The notes beneath the pieces are model-generated. The model did not search any database and was not told the DNA's origin. It saw nothing but the letters and a program-made list of their open reading frames with translations. From JANQIV01 sp050117315 (GTDB taxonomy: Bacteria > Bacteroidota > Ignavibacteria > Ignavibacteriales > Melioribacteraceae), in the NCBI GenBank assembly GCA_050117315.1, contig JASFMY010000023.1, positions 1-61,013 on the forward strand: 61,013 nucleotides of DNA, in the 5' to 3' direction. Each line of letters begins with the position of its first letter. Position 1 is the first letter of the stretch. This document shows positions 36,313-44,958 of this stretch, in pieces. The translations under genes were made by a program, and so were the position numbers.

Positions 36313-36552
36313 TCAATAATAATCATCGTGATAATCGCCACAAGTCAGATCACAATCAGATTGATAACATGTGTGAGCAGTACAGTACTGCAAAGAACAA
36401 TTGACTGCCTTGGACCTGCATTCCGCTGACCCTGTTGCATTAGAATTTTGGTCGCAATTTCCTTTTGCCGTTCCTTTATTAATTAGATACTCATTTGTAA
36501 TTACAAATGGATCAACTTTTAATTCTTCCAGATTTAGTTTTAATTTTTTCAT
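36313..36552 (-). CDS. Putative RiPP precursor (P3)
   Basis: A 79-residue paralog: leader MKKLKLNLEELKVDPFVIT, bridge EYLINKGTAKGN, and a core with seven Cys (NC, EC, NC, YC, TC, DC, TC) ending CDLTCGDYHDDYY. The ATG is preceded by AGGAAGG. Ala/Gly/Ser richness around SNATGSAEC marks the leader-core border. It is separated from P2 by a terminator-like hairpin. Confidence 0.68.
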   Translation of the reverse strand: MKKLKLNLEELKVDPFVITNEYLINKGTAKGNCDQNSNATGSAECRSKAVNCSLQYCTAHTCYQSDCDLTCGDYHDDYY

Positions 36553-36619
36553 AGTGCCTTCCTAATAAGTTTTGTAATATTTTGAGATATTGATGAATTG
36601 GATATTGCTTGAAAATCAT

Positions 36620-36838
36620 TTAAATACCACAAGTACATCCGTGGGTTAAATTCGGTATGCAGGTGTGTGCGTAACAGGTCCCGCAATCTGTGTTAACCGT
36701 ACGGCAAATATCTACCGAACATTCCGGTTCGTTGTAAGTGTTGCCCGTTCTTTGCGGATTATTTTCATCACTTTCTGCCGTTGTTGCAAAGCTTTGTACT
36801 TTGAGGTCTTCTAAATTTAATTCCAAAACCCTGCCCAT
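36620..36838 (-). CDS. Putative RiPP precursor (P4)
   Basis: The most divergent paralog, 72 residues: leader MGRVLELNLEDLKVQSFATT keeps the LxLNLxxLKVxSFxTT pattern, but the GTAKG bridge is replaced by NNPQRTGNTY. The core has seven Cys (PEC, DIC, TDC, GTC, HTC, GC, TC). It has the strongest ribosome site of the four (GGAGGG) and is nearest to the response regulator, 139 bp downstream of it on the same strand. Confidence 0.66.
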   Translation of the reverse strand: MGRVLELNLEDLKVQSFATTAESDENNPQRTGNTYNEPECSVDICRTVNTDCGTCYAHTCIPNLTHGCTCGI

Positions 36839-36977
36839 TTTTTCCCTCCGTTTTATTTGTTGAGAATTGATGCTTTTAAATTTTCTTCATTTAAATAAAT
36901 AGATAATTGGCATTTAAATCTATAGGCTAAAGGCTCAAATTATATAGGCATTTGTCCCGGTAAGTAGTAAATGATTT

Positions 36978-37670
36978 TTAAGAGGTGAACGACTCCGTAT
37001 CGATTAAGCCTATTTTAGCTGCATATTTCATTAACTCGAAAGAATTTTTTAACTCAAGTTTATGCATAATATTCGAAGAATGATTTCTTACGGTTTTAGG
37101 GCTGATGTAAAGTTTTTGGGCGATTTCTTTATTGGAATTACCGGTTACAATATATCGCATTATTTCCTGCTCCCTTGCCGTAAGTTTGTTGTAGCGGTTG
37201 TTTGTTGTTTTGGGCTTATCCTTGGATGATCCCAGTATAAAAGAAACAACTTCTTTGGAAAGTAAATTATCCAGGTAGTAACCACCTTTAAGAACAGTCT
37301 CAATGCATTCAATCAGTTTGCCTGAAGCTGATTCTTTTACCAGGTAACCGCTGGCATCGTAATTAAATGCTTTACTTATGTTGCTTGATTCGGAATGCAT
37401 ACTCAATATTACAGCGGTAATTTGTGGAAACTCTTCCTTTATTTCGCGCAAAATTTGAATACCGTTTATATCGGGCAGAGATATGTCAATTATAACCAAG
37501 TCCGGCTCAAGTTTTTTTACCAATTGAAATCCTTCATTGCCGGTGCCGGACTCTCCTGCGATTATGAACCTGCAATCCCTGTTGATAATAGTTTTAATGC
37601 CTTCCCTGAACAAAGGGTGGTCGTCAATAATTATTATCTTTATTCTTTCGGTTGATTCTTTCTTCTTCAT
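36978..37670 (-). CDS. NarL/LuxR-type response regulator
   Basis: A 230-residue two-component regulator: receiver with acidic pocket IIIIDDHPLFREG, phosphoacceptor Asp62 (VIIDISLPDINGI) and KESASG, then a LuxR-type helix-turn-helix (LTAREQEIMRYIVTGNSNKEIAQKLYI, SPKTVRNHSSNIMHKLELKN). Its start overlaps the kinase gene by 47 bp, so the two are one unit. Being directly upstream of four precursor-peptide genes on the same strand suggests it controls them. Confidence 0.92.
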   Translation of the reverse strand: MKKKESTERIKIIIIDDHPLFREGIKTIINRDCRFIIAGESGTGNEGFQLVKKLEPDLVIIDISLPDINGIQILREIKEEFPQITAVILSMHSESSNISKAFNYDASGYLVKESASGKLIECIETVLKGGYYLDNLLSKEVVSFILGSSKDKPKTTNNRYNKLTAREQEIMRYIVTGNSNKEIAQKLYISPKTVRNHSSNIMHKLELKNSFELMKYAAKIGLIDTESFTS

Positions 37671-40661
37671 ATTGAATCTCCACGTAAATTTTTGTGCCCT
37701 TACCGGGAATTGATTTAAAAGTAACAGAACCGTTCAACAGTTTAACTCTATCTTTAATATTTTTTATTCCCATGTGTTTATTTGCTTTTAATAATTGTTG
37801 ATTAACATCAAATCCTTTTCCGTTATCTTCAACTCTTAAAATAATAAAAGGAGATGAAGCTACTAATTTTATTGATACTTCTTCTGCCCCGGAATGCTTT
37901 CTTACGTTTGTTAAAGCTTCTTGAATGATGCGGTATAAATTAATTTTAGTATCGTAACCAAGCCTTAGACTTTCAACTCCACTATTGCAGTAATTAATAT
38001 TGATGTTGTACTTTTTTGAGAAATCATTGCAGAATAATTGAACGGCATCGCTGAAGCTCATATCCTCCAGTTCCGGCAGACGAAGATAGTAAGATAAATC
38101 TCTTACCGTCATTAATGACTTTTTTAACAAAGACGAGGCTTGTAAAATGATTTTTTTAATGTCCTTGCTTTGCGAAGCGCCGTTGTTAATTGAATCGAGA
38201 ATTATTTTAGATGTTGATAAATCTTGAGCCAGGTTATCGTGCAGCTCATAAGAAATTCTTTGCCGTTCGTTCTCCTGTGATTTAATTAATTCCTGGGTGA
38301 GATTTCTAATATCTTTTTCTGATTCCATCAATTCTTTTGTCCGCTCGTTTATCGCATTTTCAAGTTTTATCGAGTATCGTTTTTGAGTTATAAAATGATG
38401 AATGAAATAAACAACGGTTACCCCGATGATTATATTTAATACGTAAAACCATGATTGGCTATAAAACGGTTTGCTTATTTTAATTGTACTGCTTTCTAAG
38501 GGGTCTCCCCAAACTCCTTGTGAATTTTTAACGCTCACCGAAAAAGTATAGATCCCCGGAGTTAAACTTGAAAACCTCACTTTATTGTTGGCAGTTATAA
38601 AATCATCTTTCCAGCCGGTAGTTTTGTTATGTATTTTAACCCTGTACATAAGCGATTTTTCATCAATAAATGAATATCCCCTGTAATGAAGGGAGAAGTT
38701 GTTTTGATTGTAATCAAGGGTGACCGGATTTTTCGTGTCAATTTTTTTGCTTGAAGCATCTTCCAAGTAAAGTATATCTACAGTTGGTTTTATAATTTTA
38801 TAGGTATCAAATTCGGAATTATAGCAGGAAAGCCCGTTGTCTGTACCAATCCAAATTTTACCTGATTTGTCAATTTTGAATGCAGATCTGTTTGTTTCAT
38901 AGCCTGCTAAACCATCAGTAGGATTATATAAAATATGTGTCTTGCCGTTCCACTTTATTACTCCGTTATCCGTACCAAACCATAAATTCCCATCCAAATC
39001 TTTGTTTATAAAAAAGGTCGGTCGGGATATGTTAAAAAGCCCTTTTTCATATTTTTCTAATACGTTGTTTTTGAGATAGTAAAGTCCGTTAAAGGTACCT
39101 GCAAATACTAACCCGTTGTCGTCTTCGTAAATAGAATAAACACTGTTTGTTTCCTGGTTATCGGATTTATAAACGGTAACGTTTTCTTCACTAATTACTA
39201 TAACTCCATTATTGGAAGTACAGAGCGCAAGCGAACCATCTTTCAAACAAAAAAATTTTCTAACATAAACTTCTTTAGAAACTCGTTCATCCCTAAAAAT
39301 TTTTCCATTCTCAAATTTAAATAGACCTTTGGTAGTACCTACCCACGTATTGCCTTGGTTGTCAACGGTGATACCGCTGTACAGCAGATCGTTATCTTCT
39401 GTGTATTTATACCATGTAATATTACCGTTAACAGTTAACCTGCCGATACCCAGGAAACTTGAAGCGAATATTAAATCATTCTGCCCTGTTAAGCAAATAT
39501 CCAGTACTCTTGTAATAAAGTTCAATTTTTTTTTTTACCTTTGAAGAACGGGATTGGTTTTATTTTACCTTTGTAGTTAATCGACAAACCTTTATTGTGG
39601 CCGAATACCAAAGTCCCGTCGTTAAAGGATTCAATCGCAGTAACTTCATTCTCTAGGAGCCCGTTTTCTTTATAATAATTTGTAAAAAGACATTTTTGGA
39701 TTTTCTTTACCTCTCGTAAAGAAGTAACCCAAATATTTTCTTCCCGGTCAATATAAAAAGAGGTAATACTTTCGGGAAAATCACTATCATTAACGTTTAT
39801 CTTATTTATCTTCCCGTCAATAATGTTTACTATGAAAATTGATTGATAATCACTTATGTAAATTTCATTTTTTTTGTTAACACTTATATACGATTTGCTT
39901 TTATTCTTGTTAAACGGAAGAGTCGTTTTATAAGGTAAATATTTTATTGATTGGCCATCTAAATACGCAATGCGGTTTTTTTCTAGAAGCCATAATTTTT
40001 TATCAACGCTATACTTGTTATTATGAATTTTGAAGATTGGTTTTGATTTAAGTAGACGGACGATGGTGTTATTGGCAATTATTAAAAGTCCATTGTCAGT
40101 AGCTGCAAATGTTGTATCATTTATTATCTTCAAGTCATTAATTTTATTAACCGGTAGATCGATAATATTTTGCCAGACATTATTTTGAAATAGAAACAAC
40201 CCAAGGTATTCTGTTCCTATTGCTATGCTCTTTGCACCGTAAGTAACCGAAACATCAAAAGATGTAATTAAGGCGCTGTCCTTATGACAGTTATCAAGAA
40301 TTGATGGAAGAGTTATCCATTCATTATTTTTTAAGCAAATAATTTTTTTCGTAATGTATTTAGGAATTATCCAGATGTTATTTAACGGATCAATAAATAT
40401 TTTTGCGTTTACGGCTGTATTAGCAAACAATTTTCCGCTTTGCAATTTCCATTCGTAACCGTCATAAGAGTAAATACCTTTCATACAAGTAAACCACATT
40501 TTTCCTTGGGTGTCCTGGGCAGCATCGTAAAACTCAAGCGTGGGCAAACCTTCCTGAATTGTATAGGACTTGATTTTATAATTATTTGCACCCAATTGAC
40601 CCAGAATAGATAGAAAGATGATAAAAATTTTCATAAATGATTTGTAACTGATGGCTGACAT
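37624..40661 (-). pseudogene. Propeller sensor kinase, frame broken at A11 run
   Basis: Two adjacent frames together make one sensor of about 1010 residues: 39522-40661 (379 aa, signal peptide plus propeller repeats such as LPTLEFYDAAQDTQGKMWF) and 37624-39525 (633 aa, more propeller blades with NTWVGTTKGLFKFE, a Y_Y_Y domain, a membrane helix near 358-378, HisKA_3 with His429 in RISYELHDNLAQDL, and an HATPase ending DNGKGF and GIKNIKDRVKLLNGS). They meet in a run of 11 A on the coding strand (39526-39536), where TTGA joins stop and restart. Nine or twelve A would restore the frame. Phase variation, frameshifting, a null mutation or a sequencing error are all possible. Confidence 0.85.
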
Positions 40662-40825
40662 AGTATCTATAATATTTAAGAGTTGGCTTATTATTAATGA
40701 TTATTTTAATAAAGATGATAATTGAGATAACTATAATTTAATAAAATAGCAATTTTAATTTGTTGTGTTTAGGAAAAGCATTGATTGTGAATTTAGTTTG
40801 TAAAGGATTTTTTACAGGTGAGAAT

Positions 40826-40858
40826 TAAAAAACCCGAAATCTCCAAGATTTCGGGTTT
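40826..40858 (-). terminator. Terminator of alkaline phosphatase gene
   Basis: A 13-bp stem AAACCCGAAATCT (40830-40842) / AGATTTCGGGTTT (40846-40858) followed on the minus strand by TTTTTTAATTC, 24 bp after the phosphatase stop. Confidence 0.9.
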
Positions 40859-40881
40859 GAAACGTAATGAATATTATTAAA

Positions 40882-41985
40882 CTACCACTTTTTCTTCGGC
40901 TCAAAGAACTCGAAGAAATGTCTGCTGATCATATTATTTTCCATTATTCCTGTGAACTTTTCACTTCCGGGGCCGTAGCTGTATATTCCAACCATCATTG
41001 CAGTATGATTCCCTGAAACATATTCAATTTCTAATGATGACCTGTCTTTCTCACCGCCGGTAATAGCTAAGCCGCCAGTTTCATGGTCTGCTGTTACTAC
41101 AACTAGGGTGTTACCGTCTTTTTCGGCAAAGTCCAAAGCTGCATGAACAGCTGTATTAAAATCTTTCATTTCGCTTTCACAGTATTTGTAATCATTAGCG
41201 TGACCGGACCAGTCAATTTGGGAGCCTTCAACCATCAAGAAGAAACCGTTCTCATTTTGGGATAATCTTTTCAAAGCTGCTTCTGTCATTTGTCCCAGTG
41301 TATAATTTCGGTCCGTCCCGCGTTCAATTCCTGCCGGGGCAAGCAAAGCAAGAAGTTTTTGGGAACCGTCATAACTTTTCAATAATTCGGGATCGTCAAT
41401 ATATTGATATCCCTTTGATTTCATTTCTTCAACAATGTTTTTGTCGTCGGTTCTTTTACCGCCGTTGCCCTCTGGGAGAAAGAAATTAGTGCCGCCGCCT
41501 ATTGCAATATCAATATTACTTGTTGATATTTGTTCGGCAATTTCAAATTCCATTCCTCTTGACTCTACATGACTAACGAAACAAGCCGGAGTTGCATGGG
41601 TTACTTGACATGTTACTACTATTCCTGTTGCATAGTTTTTGGTTTGGAGATATTCCATAATTGTTTGCAACTGCTGTTTGTCCATATCAACAGATATTGC
41701 GCCGTTATAGCTTTTATAACCGCAAGCCAGTGCGGTTGCTCCTGCCGCTGAGTCGGTTACTAAAGCATCTGCCGAACAGGTAACCGATAAACCAATATTT
41801 TTAAATCTTTTGAAAGCATCGTTTTCCATATTTAAAACGGAAGCTGTAACGTAGTTTACTCCCATTCCATCACCAATTAAAAATATAATGTTTTTAGGTT
41901 TGGATTGGGGATTACAAAAAACGGTCGCAGTAAATAAAACTACAACCGCTTTAATCAACAAAATTCGAAGAGTGATTTTTTTCAA
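40882..41985 (-). CDS. Alkaline phosphatase, PhoA family
   Basis: A secreted or periplasmic phosphomonoesterase of 367 residues. After a signal peptide (about 1-25) come IIFLIGDGMGVNYV (zinc/magnesium Asp), VTDSAAGATALACGYKSYNGAI (catalytic Ser in DSAAG), VEGSQIDWSGHANDY, and VTADHETGGLAITGG (zinc ligands). It is about 100 residues shorter than E. coli PhoA. It is a single gene, divergent from nothing, with a strong terminator. Confidence 0.93.
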   Translation of the reverse strand: MKKITLRILLIKAVVVLFTATVFCNPQSKPKNIIFLIGDGMGVNYVTASVLNMENDAFKRFKNIGLSVTCSADALVTDSAAGATALACGYKSYNGAISVDMDKQQLQTIMEYLQTKNYATGIVVTCQVTHATPACFVSHVESRGMEFEIAEQISTSNIDIAIGGGTNFFLPEGNGGKRTDDKNIVEEMKSKGYQYIDDPELLKSYDGSQKLLALLAPAGIERGTDRNYTLGQMTEAALKRLSQNENGFFLMVEGSQIDWSGHANDYKYCESEMKDFNTAVHAALDFAEKDGNTLVVVTADHETGGLAITGGEKDRSSLEIEYVSGNHTAMMVGIYSYGPGSEKFTGIMENNMISRHFFEFFEPKKKW

Positions 41986-42004
41986 GAAAATTCCTTTTTA
42001 GTTA

Positions 42005-43075
42005 TTATTCTACAATTGACATCCAGTTGTACTTGTCTTCAACCTTTCCATATTGAATATCTATGATTGAGTTATAAAGTTTAGTGCCAAGTTCACCGGC
42101 TTTTTCATCGCTAAATTTAATTAGAAGATCATTATATTTCAACTTACTTAACGAAGAAATAATAGCGGCAGTACCTGTTCCGAAAATTTCAAGCAGATTT
42201 CCGGCTTTATGAGCATCAATAACCTCATCAATTGAGATGTCTCTCTCATTGATGTTATATCCCCAGTCTTTTAATATCTGAATTACAGATAGTCTTGTAA
42301 CACCCGGCAAAATTGACCCTGTTAATCTTGGAGTGACAACTTCATCTTTCATGTGAATGAAAATATTCATTGTGCCTACTTCTTCAATATATTTTGCCTC
42401 AATGGCATCAAGCCACAATACTTGTGAATAGCCTTCTTTTTTCGCTTCTTTTTGTGCCATTAAACTTGCTGCGTAATTTCCTGCGCATTTACAAGCCCCA
42501 ACACCTTTAGCAGTGGCACGGACGTATTTATCCGTTACCATGATAGGAACAGGTTTGAATCCTTCCGGATAATAAGGCCCAACAGGTCCAACCATAATTA
42601 AGAACTTATAATATTCGGATGGTCGTACGCCAAGGAACGGATCGGTTGCAATCATTAACGGCCTTATGTAAAGCGAATAGCCGGGTTTTGTCGGTATCCA
42701 GTCTTTGTCAATTTTTACCAATTCTTTCATTGCTTCCATAAAAAGATCAGGAGCAATAGTAGGCATGCAAAGTCTCTTTGCAGAATTATTCATTCTTTCA
42801 ATATTTTTATCTGGGCGAAACATGGCAATGTGCCCGCTTTCCTGTTTGAAAGCTTTCAATCCCTCAAAAATTGCCTGGCCATAGTGGAAAACCATTGCGG
42901 CGGGACTCATCGAAATATCATCCATTTTTTTTATAGTGGGGTTGAACCATCCGCCTTTTGATTGGTCATAGTCTACTTCAAAAAAGTGGTCTGAGAAAGT
43001 TCTCCCAAAAACTAAATCTTGCGGTATTTCTACCGTTTCATCATGGGCTTTAGATTGAATTATTATATTTTCCAT
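42005..43075 (-). CDS. ilvE: Branched-chain amino acid aminotransferase
   Basis: A PLP-dependent transaminase for Leu, Ile and Val, 356 residues from the ATG of MENIIIQSKAHDE; the frame extends 24 codons upstream but that part lacks family similarity. Signatures: FHYGQAIFEGLKAFK, RPDKNIERMNNSAKRLCMP, KGVGACKCAGNYAASL (PLP-Lys region), EVGTMNIFI and EIFGTGTAAIISS. It is of the long eukaryote-like type also common in bacteria. It stands alone, divergent from mlaE across a 194-bp gap. Confidence 0.93.
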   Translation of the reverse strand: MENIIIQSKAHDETVEIPQDLVFGRTFSDHFFEVDYDQSKGGWFNPTIKKMDDISMSPAAMVFHYGQAIFEGLKAFKQESGHIAMFRPDKNIERMNNSAKRLCMPTIAPDLFMEAMKELVKIDKDWIPTKPGYSLYIRPLMIATDPFLGVRPSEYYKFLIMVGPVGPYYPEGFKPVPIMVTDKYVRATAKGVGACKCAGNYAASLMAQKEAKKEGYSQVLWLDAIEAKYIEEVGTMNIFIHMKDEVVTPRLTGSILPGVTRLSVIQILKDWGYNINERDISIDEVIDAHKAGNLLEIFGTGTAAIISSLSKLKYNDLLIKFSDEKAGELGTKLYNSIIDIQYGKVEDKYNWMSIVE

Positions 43076-43174
43076 TTTTTTTACCAAATTAAATTCTTGT
43101 TGATTTATTTTACTGGTTTTTAGAAATGAAAATTTAAGAACAAGCAAGTAAGTATTTATATCTATGTAAAACTT

Positions 43175-43212
43175 TTCTTAATTTCGATTTCGTTAATATA
43201 GAAAATTAAGAA
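43175..43212. promoter_or_regulatory. Inverted repeat in ilvE-mlaE divergent gap
   Basis: TTCTTAATTT (43175-43184) and AAATTAAGAA (43203-43212) form a perfect 10-bp inverted repeat with an 18-bp spacer in the gap between the divergent ilvE and mlaE genes. It is AT-rich, so chance is possible; an operator is a weak suggestion. Confidence 0.35.
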
Positions 43213-43269
43213 TAATAGGCAATTAAAAAATATTGCCGTATCCTTTTTATAAGACAGGTATTTTTATAT

Positions 43270-44043
43270 ATGTTTGAAAACTTGATTCGGGCAACCGGTA
43301 AAAATACTTTAAACTTTCTTCGTGAATTTGGTCAGATTTCAATATTGCTTTTTAATGTTTTGAGATTTTCGCCGAAGATTATAAAAAACAGGAAGCTGGT
43401 TCTTTTTCAAATGGAACACATTGGTGTTGATTCGCTTCCGCTTGTGTTTATTATTGCCGTGTTTACCGGTGCAGTAGCAGCTTGGCAGGCAGCATACCAG
43501 TTAAAAGGAATTGCGCCGCTTTCATTTCTCGGGACTGCAACCAGTAAAGCAATTATAACCGAGTTAGGGCCTGTTTTAACAGCGATTGTAATTGCCGGAA
43601 GGGTGGGTGCTTCAATAGCTGCCGAAATAGGTTCAATGAAAGTTACCGAACAGATAGATGCCTTGGAAACAATGGGTATTAGTCCGGTAAGATTCCTGGC
43701 AATGCCGAGATTTATCGCAACGGTTTTTATGATGCCTATATTGATTACATTTGCAAATATCATTGCAGTATTTGGAGCATTCATAATTTCCAACTATTTC
43801 CTGGATATTTCCTTTAACGTGTTTTTTGATTCCGTAAAAAGATTCTTTCTTTTTAGTGATTTTATTTTTGGATTGATTAAAGGAGTGTTTTTTGGCGGAA
43901 TTACCTCATTATTGGGCTGTCATATTGGTTTCAGCACACAAGGTGGTGCAGAGGGTGTTGGTCTAGCCACGATTCGTTCATTTGTTTTAACTTCAGCGTT
44001 AATATTAATTCTGGATTATTTGCTTTGGATGTTGTTATTTTAA
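43270..44043 (+). CDS. mlaE: MlaE-family ABC transporter permease
   Basis: A 257-residue integral membrane permease of the MlaE/YrbE family, part of the Mla machinery that moves phospholipids between membranes. Motifs: VFIIAVFTGAVAAWQAAYQLKG, ELGPVLTAIVIAGRVGASIAAEIGSMKVTEQIDALETMGISPV, and GCHIGFSTQGGAEGVG. The usual partners MlaF (ATPase) and MlaD are not downstream; a sugar transferase follows after 55 bp. Confidence 0.93.
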   Translation: MFENLIRATGKNTLNFLREFGQISILLFNVLRFSPKIIKNRKLVLFQMEHIGVDSLPLVFIIAVFTGAVAAWQAAYQLKGIAPLSFLGTATSKAIITELGPVLTAIVIAGRVGASIAAEIGSMKVTEQIDALETMGISPVRFLAMPRFIATVFMMPILITFANIIAVFGAFIISNYFLDISFNVFFDSVKRFFLFSDFIFGLIKGVFFGGITSLLGCHIGFSTQGGAEGVGLATIRSFVLTSALILILDYLLWMLLF

Positions 44044-44098
44044 AATAAATCTTTTTATATTACGAGGTAATGTCCAATTTAGGTAATGATTTTAATTT

Positions 44099-44803
44099 AT
44101 GAGATTCTTAGAGATTTTGTCGTCCGTTATATTATTGCTGGTCATAGCACCATTTTTATTGGTAATTTCAATAATTCTTCTTTTGCAACTAAAAAGAATT
44201 CCGATATATATACAGAAACGGGCAATAACACTAGAATCGAAGATATTTACTATTTATAAACTAAGAACACTCAAGGAAAACACTTCAAACAGAGAAGATA
44301 TATTAAACAAAAATAATCTGGTAGACTTAACTACAAAATTTACAAGATGGTTAAGAAAAACCGGAATGGATGAAGTTCCTCAACTAATAAATGTCATCAA
44401 AGGGGATATGGGATTGATTGGTCCCCGGCCTCTAATGTTAGAAGATTTGGAAATTTTAAAAAAAGATTATCCTTATTATTACAGCATTAGAAACGAAATA
44501 AAATCGAAACCCGGAATAACCGGTATGTGGCAGATTTTTGGTGACAGAACTGAAGGTATTAAAAACTTGGTTGCTTTGGATATTTACTATGAATTAAACA
44601 AATCAGCAAAACTAAACTGGGAAATTTTACTTCTCACTATTTTTATTTTTTTAACTGCCCGTAATTCAGATGCTATATTAGATTATAGTCATTCGTATAA
44701 AATTAAATTTATTAATCCAATCATTGCCAAACGTTTAATGTTGGTCAAAGGGACTAACAGTAATCAGAAATTAGATACTAATAGCTACAAAGTCTCCGCT
44801 TAA
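44099..44803 (+). CDS. Short sugar-phosphate transferase (PF02397 type)
   Basis: A 234-residue phosphoglycosyl transferase that would load the first sugar phosphate onto undecaprenyl phosphate. One membrane or re-entrant helix (about 7-28) is followed by KIFTIYKLRTLKENTS, RKTGMDEVPQLINVIKGDMGLIGPRPLM and KPGITGMWQIFGDR, the catalytic core of the family. It is of the short type without extra N-terminal helices. No other glycosyltransferases are near, so the glycan is unknown. Confidence 0.9.
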   Translation: MRFLEILSSVILLLVIAPFLLVISIILLLQLKRIPIYIQKRAITLESKIFTIYKLRTLKENTSNREDILNKNNLVDLTTKFTRWLRKTGMDEVPQLINVIKGDMGLIGPRPLMLEDLEILKKDYPYYYSIRNEIKSKPGITGMWQIFGDRTEGIKNLVALDIYYELNKSAKLNWEILLLTIFIFLTARNSDAILDYSHSYKIKFINPIIAKRLMLVKGTNSNQKLDTNSYKVSA

Positions 44804-44958
44804 TATTTATTCTAAATAATATATGCAATGTATATATTAATTTGAATTTATTGATATTTTGTTTTATATTTTCTTATCCATTTCAAAGTGGATTATCTAT
44901 TTATAATTCAAGACAGTCAAATCTTTTTTATATTCATCTCAACATAAAAGGGTGAACA

